Below, one piece after another: positions 9,423 through 19,910 of a stretch of 64,000 bases of DNA. The position numbers and the translations under genes were made by a program. The stretch spans positions 310,001 to 374,000 of the forward strand of contig CAJQUW010005784.1 of the NCBI GenBank assembly GCA_907163375.1, written 5' to 3'. Below the pieces are notes generated by a model, which was not told the origin of the DNA, did no database searches, and saw only the letters and a program-made list of their open reading frames with translations. This DNA is from Prostheceraeus crozeri (Eukaryota > Platyhelminthes > Polycladida > Euryleptidae). Within the stretch, counting starts at the first letter, position 1; every line of letters starts with the position of its first letter.

Positions 9423-10613
9423 TTAGTCATCCTTAGGTAGTCTCGCGCGTTTCCGAATCGAAAATTTGTGTAGATGGCCGCGCATTCGTAAGCTTGCATG
9501 GAGACACTTCTTGCTCGGATGACCGTTGTAGCATAGGATGGATTCGTCTAAATTCTGGTTTACGAGTACTTCGCCGGCCAAATGATTGTCCCGAATAGGG
9601 ATGTGAAATTCAAACAAACGATCCTCATTCACACGTTCCCACTCATCCCTCATGCGCTCCAACTTCTCACACGCCTGCCTCTCATCACCCCGCCGAGCCA
9701 CAGTCCTCTCCAACTCAACATTCCTCGCTCTCAACACACTCATCTCCTTCATCATCTCCTCAAACTTCGCCTCTGCATCTCTCATTCTTCTCTCCGCAGC
9801 ACTCGCCCTCTTCTCACACGCATCATTCTTCTCTTCCAACTCTCGCGTCTTATTCTTCAAATCAGTCACACAACGCCTCATTCTAATGTTTTCATCCGCC
9901 ACCTCCTTCGACTTCAAATCCTTCTTTTTCAACTCATCCAACTCCTTCACAACTTCATCCTTCACTTTCTTCAAACTCTCAAACTTATTCACCAACAAAT
10001 CATGCGCCATCTGCTGCGAAACATGTCTCTTCTCTTCATCCTTCAACCACCTCGCCGACTGCATACGAATCCCACCACTCTTCACTTTTGGGGAAGATGA
10101 GCTCTTCGGGGGGTCGGTGATGACGATGTTGGACACCTCCGATGACGAAGAGCTCAACTTCCTCACACGCTTCCTCACACGCTCCCTATCTAAATCCACA
10201 TCATCCTCATCATCACTCTCAAGCACTCTCTTCCGCTGCTCAATCTCACCCTCCAACGACGCAACCGCTCTCGCCAACTCATCATTCTCAACAACATTCT
10301 CAACAGCATTCTCAACAACATTCTCAACAACATTCGCAACATTCGCCAACATTCGCTCCCTCTCTTCCACAATCAACTGCGTAAATCTCAAATCAGTCAC
10401 TAAACCACCACTACAGTCAGCATGCACTCTGTAAAAACGCACCTCATCCTCATCACCCTTCAGCACTCTACACTTTACGCAAGCAACCCTATTCAAGACA
10501 ATCATGTGGCCGGTGCCCGCCTTCTTCACATGAGCTTTGGCGTCCGCACTGCGATTAACTCGCCCACAAGAGCACATTTTGATGTGATATTTGCGATTTT
10601 TGTCGTTAGCCAT
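9423..10613 (-). CDS. Coiled-coil protein with Cys-rich N-terminus
   Basis: About 396 residues from ATG 10611-10613 (AACATGG context). That ATG is preferred over one 54 bases upstream because a 3' splice site (TATCTTACAG, ending 10631) lies between them. The N-terminus has CSCGR and later CVKC pairs, spaced like a zinc-binding module (residues 10-75). Then come a short repetitive VVENVVENAVEN stretch, a Ser/acidic linker with a KRVRKR nuclear-localisation-like run, a long Glu/Lys/Arg coiled coil (about 190-340), and a basic His/Arg tail. GT-AG introns flank the CDS: 10631-11160 (or to 11190) in the 5' UTR, and 9358-9418 just after the stop. It could bind nucleic acid or build structure; no family is recognised. 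Confidence 0.6.
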   Translation of the reverse strand: MANDKNRKYHIKMCSCGRVNRSADAKAHVKKAGTGHMIVLNRVACVKCRVLKGDEDEVRFYRVHADCSGGLVTDLRFTQLIVEERERMLANVANVVENVVENAVENVVENDELARAVASLEGEIEQRKRVLESDDEDDVDLDRERVRKRVRKLSSSSSEVSNIVITDPPKSSSSPKVKSGGIRMQSARWLKDEEKRHVSQQMAHDLLVNKFESLKKVKDEVVKELDELKKKDLKSKEVADENIRMRRCVTDLKNKTRELEEKNDACEKRASAAERRMRDAEAKFEEMMKEMSVLRARNVELERTVARRGDERQACEKLERMRDEWERVNEDRLFEFHIPIRDNHLAGEVLVNQNLDESILCYNGHPSKKCLHASLRMRGHLHKFSIRKRARLPKDD

Positions 10614-10630
10614 GTTAGATTTATCGTTAG

Positions 10631-11160
10631 CTGTAAGATAATGAAATTTGTATAAGTTTGGAATCATGTAGTACAGTCATATTCCTAAAGAGTGTAGTGA
10701 GTGGCACTCGATCCCGTCGACAGCCCGAAGGCCTTGTACCGATCACTAGGGAAGTGAGAGATCTTCCCCGATACCCGCTCTTTACAGCTGAAGACATCAT
10801 TGTCACTGCCCCGAAGTGGTAACAGGAACGCCGAGTCAAAGGTAGTGATCAGTAGCTGGGATCTAACCCCTCAAAGCTGCCTTAGACTTAGTTAAATTTC
10901 AAATCTGATAGCAGATTTGAACTCAGGATACTTGAAAACCTTAGTCTATATGTTAAAACTTTGAAAAAAGTGAAAATTAAGAATTTTTAAAAAATTCCGC
11001 ATTTTACTACTCATACTACTTTTAAAAAATTTTATCAGTAGTAAAGACACTATCAAACTCTATCATACAAACTTTGAAGTAGCAAGATAGCTTGCCTACT
11101 TCAAAAGATAGAGTCCTTTGCACCCGATATCGGGAGCTCAGAGCGACGACCGTCGCTTAC
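10631..11160 (-). other. Leader intron with paired segments
   Basis: The acceptor is at 10631-10633, and the donor is GTAAGC at 11155-11160 or GTAAGT at 11185-11190. Inside are GATCACTA (10741-10748) and TAGTGATC (10843-10850), which pair over about 100 bases. TCAAATCTG-ATAG-CAGATTTGA (10899-10920) shares CTGATAGCAGATT with the 141-bp repeats. The rest is AT-rich. No protein frame is convincing. Confidence 0.4.
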
Positions 11161-11201
11161 CTCGTCTTTCGATGAAGTGATCAGACTTACGTTGTCGGGG
11201 G

Positions 11202-11209
11202 TTTATATA
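11202..11209 (-). promoter_or_regulatory. TATA box of the coiled-coil gene
   Basis: TATATAAA on the - strand. Two possible splice donors follow within 55 bases, leading to the acceptor in front of the ATG at 10613. Confidence 0.45.
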
Positions 11210-11377
11210 TGCTCGGAAGAAAACTTAAAATGGCTCTATCTCCGAAAGTATTCATCGTAGCGACATGCGGTTTGTTGCAAACGATTCGTCTCATCATTCT
11301 TTACAATATGACACCTGAACCATTCTCATATGATCACGGGAAGTTGGTCCGCCAGCACATGTCGATGTAACATGCCA

Positions 11378-11506
11378 CAAGTGAAAAAATTCCTAAGTGT
11401 GAGAGCTCCAGTGTGGTGAAAATTTTGAAAAATTTAAAACTTCCGAATTTCAACCTGGGTCCTTAACCAAAACATTTTTCATCAAATTTCACTGACCTCC
11501 CCCCCC
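11378..11506 (-). repeat. Inverted copy of the tandem unit
   Basis: The reverse complement of this stretch matches the first half of the following tandem units, ending in C8 (11499-11506) opposite their G tracts. With the first direct unit it forms a large imperfect palindrome around 11453-11560, as at an element terminus or a recombination junction. Confidence 0.6.
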
Positions 11507-12967
11507 TCGTTCAGAGAAATTTGATGAAAAATGTTTTGGTGACGGTCCCAGGTCGAAATTCCACACTTTGGAAAATTTTCAAAATTTTACCCATACAAAG
11601 TCACTCTGACACTTAGGATTTTTTCAGGTGAGCGAGCTCCGACCTAAAATCTTGTAACCGCTCTAACTTTTGAACGAAGACAGATAGGAACAAGCCGATT
11701 CTTTCACTGAATTTGTCTCACTCTTAGCTTTCAAACGAGCTATTGCACGACAAAATCCGTCCACTACAAGCCAAGATAGAAGCTAGCTGTCCAGGGGGGG
11801 GGAGGTCAGTGAAATTTGATGAAAAATGTTTTGGTGGCGGTCCCAGGTCGAAATTCCACACTTTGGAAAATTTTCAAAATTCTACCCATACAAAGCCACT
11901 CTGACACTTAGGATTTTTTCAGGTGAGCGAGCTCCGACCTAAAATCTTGTAACCGCTCTAACTTGTGAACGAAGACAGATAGGAACAAGCCGATTCTTTC
12001 ACTGAATTTGTCTCACTCTTAGCTTTCAAACGAGCTATTGCACGACAAAATCCGTCCACTAGAAGCCAAGATAGAAGCTAGCTGTCCAGGGGGGGGGAGG
12101 TCAGTGAAATTTGATGAAAAATGTTTTGGTGGCGGACCCAGGTCGAAATTCCACACTTTGGAAAATTTTCAAAATTTTACCCATACAAAGTCACTCTGAC
12201 ACTTAGGATTTTTCAGGTGAGCGAGCTCCGACCTAAAATCTTGTAACCGCTCTAACTTGTGAACGGCTGGTCCGATTGACTCGCAACAAAAAATGTTGTC
12301 GAGCAGTTTTTTCTCCTCTTTCAAACGAGTAGCTGTAAGACAAAATCCGTCCACTAGAACCAAAGTTAGAAGATTGTTGTCGGGGGGGGGTCAGTGAAAT
12401 TTGATGAAAAATGTTTTGGTGACGGTCCCAGGTCGAAATTCCACACTTTGGAAAATTTTCAAAATTTTACCCATACAAAGTCACTCTGACACTTAGGATT
12501 TTTTCAGGTGAGCGAGCTCCGACCTAAAATCTTGTAACCGCTCTAACTTGTGAACGGCTGGTCCGATTGACTCGCAACAAAAAATGTTGTCGAGCAGTTT
12601 TTTCTCCTCTTTCAAACGAGTAGCTGTAAGACAAAATCCGTCCACTAGAACCAAAGTTAGAAGATTGTTGTCGGGGGGGGGGGTCAGTGAAATTTGATGA
12701 AAAATGTTTTGGTGACGGTCCCAGGTCGAAATTCCACACTTTGGAAAATTTTCAAAACTTTACCCATACAAAGTCACTCTGACACTTAGGATTTTTCAGG
12801 TGAGCGAGCTCCGACCTAAAATCTTGTAACCGCTCTAACTTTTGAACGAAGACAGATACGAACAAGCCGATTCTTTCACTGAGTTTGTCTCACTCTTAGC
12901 TTTCAAACGAGCTATCGCACGACAAAATCCGTCCACTGGAAGCAAGCCGTCCAGGGGGGGGGACGTC
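11507..12967 (+). repeat. Five tandem units of about 290 bp with G tracts
   Basis: Units begin near 11514, 11807, 12101, 12391 and 12686 with AAATTTGATGAAAAATG. Units 1, 2 and 5 share one version of the second half, and units 3 and 4 another. Units end in runs of G: 11794-11802, 12089-12097, 12382-12390, 12673-12683 and 12954-12962, each followed by a TCAG tetramer. Frames across it are not conserved, so it is non-coding. Confidence 0.8.
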
Positions 12968-13380
12968 AGCCGAAAATTTTTTCTCTCCGATTTCGCTGGA
13001 AACATCCTTCCTAACCCAAAATTTCACGTAGATTCCGAATCTGGCCTCCGTTTTCTCATCCGATGCTTCGTTTGGACGCTACACACCAAAAACATCACAC
13101 ACTATAGCCTCAAGACTAATCCTGGCGGTCGCCCACGTCAACCTAGACGGTCGCCCACGTCAACCAGGCGGTCGGACCAACTCACCCGAGTCTCACACTC
13201 TGTCGTTGCAGAGGGGGGGGACGTCAGCGAACATGTTGTGAACGTGGACCCACCCGGCCGGCACACCACGACAGACCACAACCTCTGTCGTTCCAGAGGG
13301 GGGGGGGACTCAGACACGAAGCACCACGGCGGCCGACCACGACACTCTGCCGTGCCAGAGGGGGGGGGACGCAGCGATGG
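12968..13380 (+). repeat. Diverged short units with G tracts
   Basis: GC-rich continuation in which CTGTCG or CTGCCG plus CAGAG leads into G8-G10 (13213-13220, 13298-13307, 13360-13368) and then AC(G)TCAG or similar. GTCGCCCACGTCAAC is tandemly repeated near 13130-13160. The apparent 215-codon frame (12842-13489) crosses unrelated repeat types and is judged spurious. Confidence 0.5.
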
Positions 13381-13489
13381 CCGCCATCTTGCGCGGTCCA
13401 GAAGTGGAGTTTTGCTTACTACTTTTGAAATTACCAAGACCTTATTTAAGACAATTTCAAAAGCAAAAATCATTCCGTTTCTCGGGTAG

Positions 13490-15088
13490 AGAGGAATCCA
13501 CTACAGAGCCTGAACACAACAGCATTATCAAACACATGACAAAATTTGAAATAATAGAAATTGAAATCGATCATGGAAAATACTGATGACAATCGGATGA
13601 ACAATATTATCGATAGCATTGATTTCAACTCTTCTACTGTAGAACTTTGGTATCATTCATAATAAAATATTATGAAAATAAATTGATCTACACCTAATTA
13701 TGCTTTATTAACATAATTATGCGACTAGAAGAAAGAAAAGCATCTGGTGGCACCGTACAGGTTTTGCTACCAGACAGCAACAACGCTACCAAATGAAAAG
13801 ATATAAAGCATTTGATAGCAAGCACTTCATCGGTTTGGTAGCGTGCGATATACATTGCACTGAGTAAGTTAGTTCAATTTTCAATAGTCAGCACCTAAGT
13901 CAGTCAAATTTAATATTATTCAGTGTTCAGCAAGATAATTGCCATCTCTTCGGCAACTTAATAAGTTAAGGCCAACCCCTTAAGCAAATTGACGATCATC
14001 ACAGGCGTTGATATAAATGAATTTACTTCGTGTTTAGATATTAGGCATATTGTTCCAAACCATTCCCGTCATCTTCTACTACTCTCTTGTGATACTTTAT
14101 GACTCAGTTAGGTTAATTACTCTCTGAGCTGATGCTTGACTGTGTGCGAAGAGATTCGATGGGTTTCCAGAAAATCTTCTTACGTTAAAAACAATTATAA
14201 ATATTTTCAGCAATTTCTTCTAAGATAACATACAATTGTTGGATGAAATGTTTATGAAACAAAAATACTTAAACGTTTTAACCGGTCGCACTGAGTACGG
14301 ATGTATTAGCAAATGCAGTCAATGATACCGTACTTATAAAATGAAGTTCAAGTATTCCCCCCAGTGCAACTATCCCTGTAGATTCTATTTTGTTATTACC
14401 AAATTGCAAACATTGACTTTGATTTTTATTGTCTTACGCGTAGTTAGCATAAAATACCTCTAATTCCAATCCGTTTTCGCAGAATTTTGATTTGAAAATA
14501 TGTGGGGGTTACTCCCTATCAGAAGTTCATTCACTAATAATCCGACCAATGCACATTTGCATCACACGTGATGTTAGTTTTGAATTATCACACATCTGTA
14601 ATGGTTTCAAAATATTTCACAGCAAGACTAAATCTTGAATCGGTTCTAATTATGTAAGCATTTTTGCAAATTATTCCTATATTCAGGCCTACAGGCCTAT
14701 AATGCATGGAATAAACTTTTATCAACAGTATCTTAATTAGTGTTTAAAAACTACCGGTAATTTACTGGTAATTTATATTCAAGTCCGCATAATTTCAAAT
14801 CGAGCGCACCAATATGCTTTGATTTCAACTAAATACACACTTGGCTTAATCTGATTCTGATGAAGACTTGAATTTTGCTCAATATATGATTCTTTGTCAT
14901 AGATACTGCAATTAAGAAATGAAAAATTTACATTTTTAAGAAGTTTGTTGGTATTTCACCCAAATAGACCATAGTAATCAAAAGTTTGACGGCAAATAAG
15001 TATTGTTCTAGGGAAAGGCCACACGCCTTATAATATTTTGTAAATTATGCACTTCAGATCCTTAGCTTTCTATAAATACAATCCAAAC
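13490..15088. other. AT-rich DNA without recognisable genes
   Basis: No frame of note. At 14731-14790, a CTTAATTAGTG...CTACCGGTAATTTA segment is present in inverted form at 17990-18059. The pair could be the arms of an older element around the mariner copy and the MITEs. Confidence 0.4.
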
Positions 15089-15090
15089 TA

Positions 15091-16462
15091 CAGGGTGTTC
15101 AGTATAAAAGCAGGAAATTCCAAATTTATGCTTGCGTAGTTTGTAATATCTGGGAATACCAAGAATTGTAATTGCGATTTCTAAGAATTGTGACTGAAAC
15201 CCCAAGAATTGTAATTGGTTGATAGCTGTTAAATGATTGGTTGATTTGTATTGTTTCGTAGTACGAAATAAGAAGAACATTCCAGTACCATCAATTTCAT
15301 TATATTGTGCAAATGCCTCAGTTTTCCAGCGTCAAGTGATCATGTTATTTAAAACTGAGCATCCCACTTGGGGCCTTGGTAAATGCGGCGAAATTCAACC
15401 GAACTTCTTCAGCACAATTACAAAAAATCAGTTCACCCTTGTGGCTAAGCGAATAAAAGAAGAAGGCAATGCAGCCCATCGCAAGCATGGAACAGGTACC
15501 GCCACAAAATGTGACAACAATGCACGGACTGCTGTTTTGGATTTGGATGTTACGCCAGTTAGGCCAAAGGGAAATATCACACCAACTGAATATGTCATTA
15601 GAGACTGTGAATGACAAATTCTCAAAATGTCATCGCTAAAATGCTATTGAAGAATCAAGTGTAACAACCTAAAAGATGCTCATAAAGAAAGAAGACTTGA
15701 AAAATCAATGCCTATGATCGATAAGTTTCAATCAGGAGATTCGTGGAAGTCGGTTTGGTTCTTTGACGAAGCAAGTTTCATGCTCAACGCCCCACTTAAT
15801 TCGCAGAATGAGCGTATCTACAGAGCAGTGAACGTAAAGACTGACATCGATGATGACGATATTTTGGCAGAAATCGACACTCAGCTAAAGTCGATACTTT
15901 GTTATACTGCGGTTTCCTGGTTTGGGAAGTCAAATTTTTACTTTATTGAAGCTGGCCAAGACCACATCCCAAATTCAAAAAAGAAGAAGAAGAAGACAGT
16001 AAATCAGGACGTTCATCGAGAAGAACTGTGCCCTCGAGTTGTCGAAGATATCAATCGCATAATGCAAAATGAACCATGGACGTGACAACAAGATGGCGAA
16101 AAGCTCCACACAGCAGTCGCAACAATTAATTGGCTTAGAGAAAACACACCTGATTTTATTGAACCAAGTGATTGGCCTTCAAAAAGCCCAGATTCAAACG
16201 TCATGGACTTCTGTATGTGGAGTATTTTATTGTCTCATCCTCAGCGACAGCGTGGACCAAGGCGTGGACAGATAACTGACATTGAAATGCTTAAAGATGT
16301 TTTGACAGAAGCGCTTCTGCATGGATACAACGTTTGAAGCGCTGTGTCAAAGTCAGTGGTTATCATTTTGAACACTATTGATATTTCCGAGTCTTCATTA
16401 TTGTTTTTGTAATACACAAATCATACATTTGAAATTTCCTGGTTTATTTACTGAACACTCTG
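15091..16462 (+). mobile_element. Dead mariner-like element with TA flanks
   Basis: Terminal inverted repeats of about 32 bases: CAGGGTGTTCAGTA at the left, and a match ending ...TACTGAACACTCTG at the right. TA lies on both sides (15089-15090 and 16463-16464). The length of 1,372 bp fits mariner-type elements. Inside are remains of a DD(E/D) transposase in several frames. Confidence 0.75.
15700..16330 (+). pseudogene. Mariner-like transposase remnant
   Basis: The conserved-looking VWFFDEASFMLN block carries the second catalytic Asp. After an in-frame TGA at 16083-16085, where a Trp codon would be expected, the same frame continues QQDGEKLHTA and WPSKSPDSNVMDF, the typical region around the third catalytic residue. 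The upstream half (15237-15614) is in another frame and poorly recognisable. Stops and shifts make it inactive. Confidence 0.7.
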
Positions 16463-16627
16463 TAGTTGACAATGTTAGAAGGAGTATGAAATCTATGCGT
16501 AGTAAATTTAGATACATGGAGACAATTCAAAAAATGTATTTTGATAACTATTAATAAATATTACTATAATATGAGGGAGAGAGAGAGATCATCAATGGAA
16601 AGAATATGCAGATATCGTCCCTACACT

Positions 16628-17088
16628 AGGTGACATGCCACGCGTAACTACGGAGCACCCCAAACATCCGTGGTTAAGGACATTCTATTCTTCTACGCGC
16701 GTCTACGCGCGTACATACGCGCTGCACTAAGGGTCAGAAATCACTTGATCTGATACTGTTAAAACATGGGGAATGTTTATGAATACACGCGGGCGAACGT
16801 TTATAGTTTGCGCGTCGTCTACGGTTGTCTGCGCTGCCGCTTGAACCACGCATGAACCGCTAAGCATGTTCTGTCTTCCCTGAGCATGAAATTGAGGTCC
16901 TATCACATTTTTAAGCCTCTGATACATGCAGACACAGGAGACGCAAAGTCTATACAACAGGACTGCCAACCATACTAACTTATATAACAGATGTTGCAGC
17001 AATATCCCGTATAGCTACGGATGTGTAGGGTCATGTGTAATTGCGCGTGGTTCACGCGTGAATTACGCGTGAGCGTGGCATGTAACCT
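16628..17088 (-). mobile_element. MITE, copy 1
   Basis: Begins AGGTGACATGCCACGCG and ends ...CGTGGCATGTAACCT, so the ends are inverted repeats. The 461-bp body is related to copy 2 in reverse orientation. Runs of ACGCGC are frequent. No coding capacity. Confidence 0.65.
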
Positions 17089-18137
17089 AGTGTACTGTAG
17101 CCACCTGGTAAAATTGGACAATACGCGCGCAGGCTACAATCATCATAAAGGTGCATGAAGGCATTGATAAGAGAGTAATAGCGATCGTTGAGACCATTGA
17201 GAGACCCGAAGATTTTAAATGCGTGTTGAAGAGATAGCAACTAACGTGGAATTTGATAAATTCAGGCATTCTTTAGTACTGCCAGGGGTTGGTGGTGGCA
17301 AAGTGAATCGCATAATTAGATTATTTAAGCGCATCACTTTGCTAGAAGTGCAAACTGATTCAAACAGATGGAACATGCAGGACCTTACTAAGTAGGCAAA
17401 AAGAAATTTTTAATACCTCGCAGAAATAGGAAAAATAGTCATGCGCCACTTGCGGATTGCTATGAATTCCTTCAAATTGCTCCGATCGTCACGATTCCTT
17501 CAGATTCGAAGCATTCAGATCATTGCGCAAAAGCTTTCTTGATAACGTTGGGCCCTCCGATCATTATTTAAAATGACATCGACTGTGTCTCTTTTAGTTG
17601 TGTGATCCGGTTGAGTCAATGAAGCTTCGCACAATTTGGCATATTTAATATCGAACTGGCTGCTTATTGTTCGATTGCTGTGGTAATATGTCAGCAGATT
17701 GTGCCATTTTATTAACGTTCCATGTTCCTATGTTTCCATTCTAGTCAAACAGAAGAAGAGACGACCGGTCTAATTCTGTGGGTATAACTATTAACATCGA
17801 ATTATTCATACACACCTGGTTGAGTACATTTATAGGTTTGATACATAAGCTTTGATTTAGTAATTTTAAGAAACTCTAATTTCTTTAGGCTACCTGAATA
17901 TTGTGAGTGTATTGGAAATTTTGTCATAGCAAAATACGCATAATGAGGAAACCCCGAAAAATGAATAATTGTGTATCGGTAATTTACCGGTAATTTATTT
18001 CAATCTTACCGGTAAATTACCGGTAGTTTACCACACTTCAAACACTAATCTTAATTAAGTAGAAATTAAGCTGATCATAAGGGAAATTTCATAAGCTTCA
18101 TTACAATGCATTGATTGAGATCTTATTGTTCTTCACT

Positions 18138-18545
18138 AGGTGACATGCACGCTCAATTACGCGTAATTGCACATGACCCCAAACATCCGTGGCTATGCGT
18201 GATATTGCTGCAACATTTGTCTGCAGTCATATTATACTTTGCGTCTCATGTGTCTGCATATCAGCGGCTTAACAATGTGATAGGACCTCAATTTCATGCT
18301 CAGGGAAGACAGAACATGCTTAGCGGTTCATGCGTGGTTCAAGCGGCAACGCGTACAACTGTAGACGACGCGCAAACTATAAACGCTCACCTGCGCGTAT
18401 TCATAAACATTCCCCATGTTTCAACAACATCAGATCAAGTGATTTCTGACTCCTAGTGCAGCGCGTATGTACGCGCGTAGAAGAATAGAATGTCCTTAAC
18501 CACGGATGTTTGGGGTGCTCCGTAATTACGCGTGGCATGTCACCT
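18138..18545 (+). mobile_element. MITE, copy 2
   Basis: 408 bp with ends AGGTGACATGC and GCATGTCACCT. Most of it matches the reverse complement of 16628-17088, including a shared stretch around GAAGACAGAACATGCTTAGC. The 113-codon frame in it is fortuitous. Confidence 0.65.
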
Positions 18546-19314
18546 TCTTGGCTGAAATTTCAAGTTTTTAATTCTTTTTTCATCGGCATGATTTTATGAT
18601 TCACTAAATTTATGTTTTTTCAATCTGAATAGTAATGTGGACCCAATTGTTAGATCCTTTGATGTTTATTATGATCATTTTTTTTAATTACGACATTTTT
18701 CTCTTTCAGTGGCAGGTAAGTTAAGTCAGTTTTTTCCACTCGAGTTCTATTGCGATATATTAATTAACATCTAGCGAATTTTATAAAACTACCGAGGAAA
18801 AATTTCATGAAATAACCTACTTCAAATCCTACATAGCGATACGCATAAATATATGGAAAATGGCACAGGGAGGTTCACAGGGGTGCACGGATTTTATTCC
18901 CCATCTGACTACGGAGACGCGGGAGGGCTACTGCTCGAGAAGCAGCATAATCAGAGTAGATACCTATGAATTAAGTAGTAGCATTTTACTTCATAGAAAT
19001 AGCAAAAATAATTCATGGAATCATTTATTGAAGCAAGAATAACTTCATGAAGTATACTTCTTCTCGAAATGTACTTTCTTAACCCTCGCCATACCAAGGT
19101 CTCGCTCAACCTTGCCGTACCAAGGGGTGATTTTAAAAATCACCTCAGTACATATTGGAAAACGTAGCTGTATACGAGTCATTTTCTTTATACCATATTT
19201 AATGGCTATGCTGCATAATGAAAAGACAACAATTTATCATACAAACAATTATAATTCTATCAAAAAAGGAGGAACTATGAAGAATTACAGTCTCTTTTGG
19301 TGCGTAGTCCATTT

Positions 19315-19698
19315 TTACGATAAAAATTTCAAATCATTGATTTGCACAGTTTTTATACAAGACACCAACCACAGCGGAATGTTTTCCGCACACAGCTGAA
19401 TTGCAGTTTTGGCATCGTTGACTTGTGAGATTGCAAGCCCTCGGAGCTTTACCAGCAGCTTTGTGCATCGGACTTTGTTGCTCAACTGGGTCGGACTCAC
19501 TTGTGGATTCAGCTGCAAATGCTGGACACTTCCGACGTAGTTTTCAATCTTTTCAATCAATTGTTTGTGAATACCACTTCGATTGTTCAATCTTTGAAGC
19601 ATATATGGCTTCATGAGATCAATTGCCAGTTCTTTGAGAAATTCTTTGCGGCGATCGAAGTTGTAAGACATCGAGCTGTATTTCAATACCAAGCGCAT
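19315..19698 (-). pseudogene. PiggyBac transposase C-terminal fragment
   Basis: The DRRKEFLKELAIDLMKP block near residue 15 matches the end of the piggyBac catalytic domain. It is followed by a degraded Cys-rich tail (RCTKLLVKLRG...C...C) where active copies have a RING-like zinc module. The DDD residues lie upstream in active enzymes and are absent here. It reads towards the left TTAA end. Confidence 0.7.
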
Positions 19699-19750
19699 CT
19701 GCTTTCAGTTGACTATACTGAAGAATTTTATCCAACATCCCTATCAACCA

Positions 19751-19910
19751 CAAAAGTCGCCCAGCGGTCGCCGCGACGGCCCTCGGCGTCGCCGAAGTCG
19801 CCGCCGCCCGGCGACTCCTGGTGGCGGTCGCCTCGACTGTATGTGGGCGACCGATGCCCGGCGACCGCTGTCAGCAGTCGCCTCGAGTGTCAACGGCGAC
19901 CTTCATCATA
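19751..19910 (+). repeat. Left arm, GTCGCC motif cluster
   Basis: Irregularly spaced GTCGCC or GGCGAC hexamers, every 10-25 bases, inside the left end of the 13.5-kb element. They look like multiple binding sites for a transposase. The overlapping + strand frames are low-complexity artefacts. Confidence 0.6.

Noticed and set aside
9582-10434. Two long + strand frames
   Set aside because: Antisense of the coiled-coil gene; Glu/Lys-rich coding gives Ser/Phe/Leu-rich open antisense frames.
11507-12967. CRISPR-like array
   Set aside because: Units are contiguous 290-bp repeats without constant short repeats and unique spacers; eukaryotic DNA.
11794-13368. G-quadruplex motifs
   Set aside because: Each G tract stands alone, with the next one tens to hundreds of bases away, so the usual four-tract motif is not met.
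12842-13489. 215-codon + strand frame
   Set aside because: It crosses from a tandem unit into unrelated GC-rich repeats and reads through homopolymer G tracts; no conserved features.
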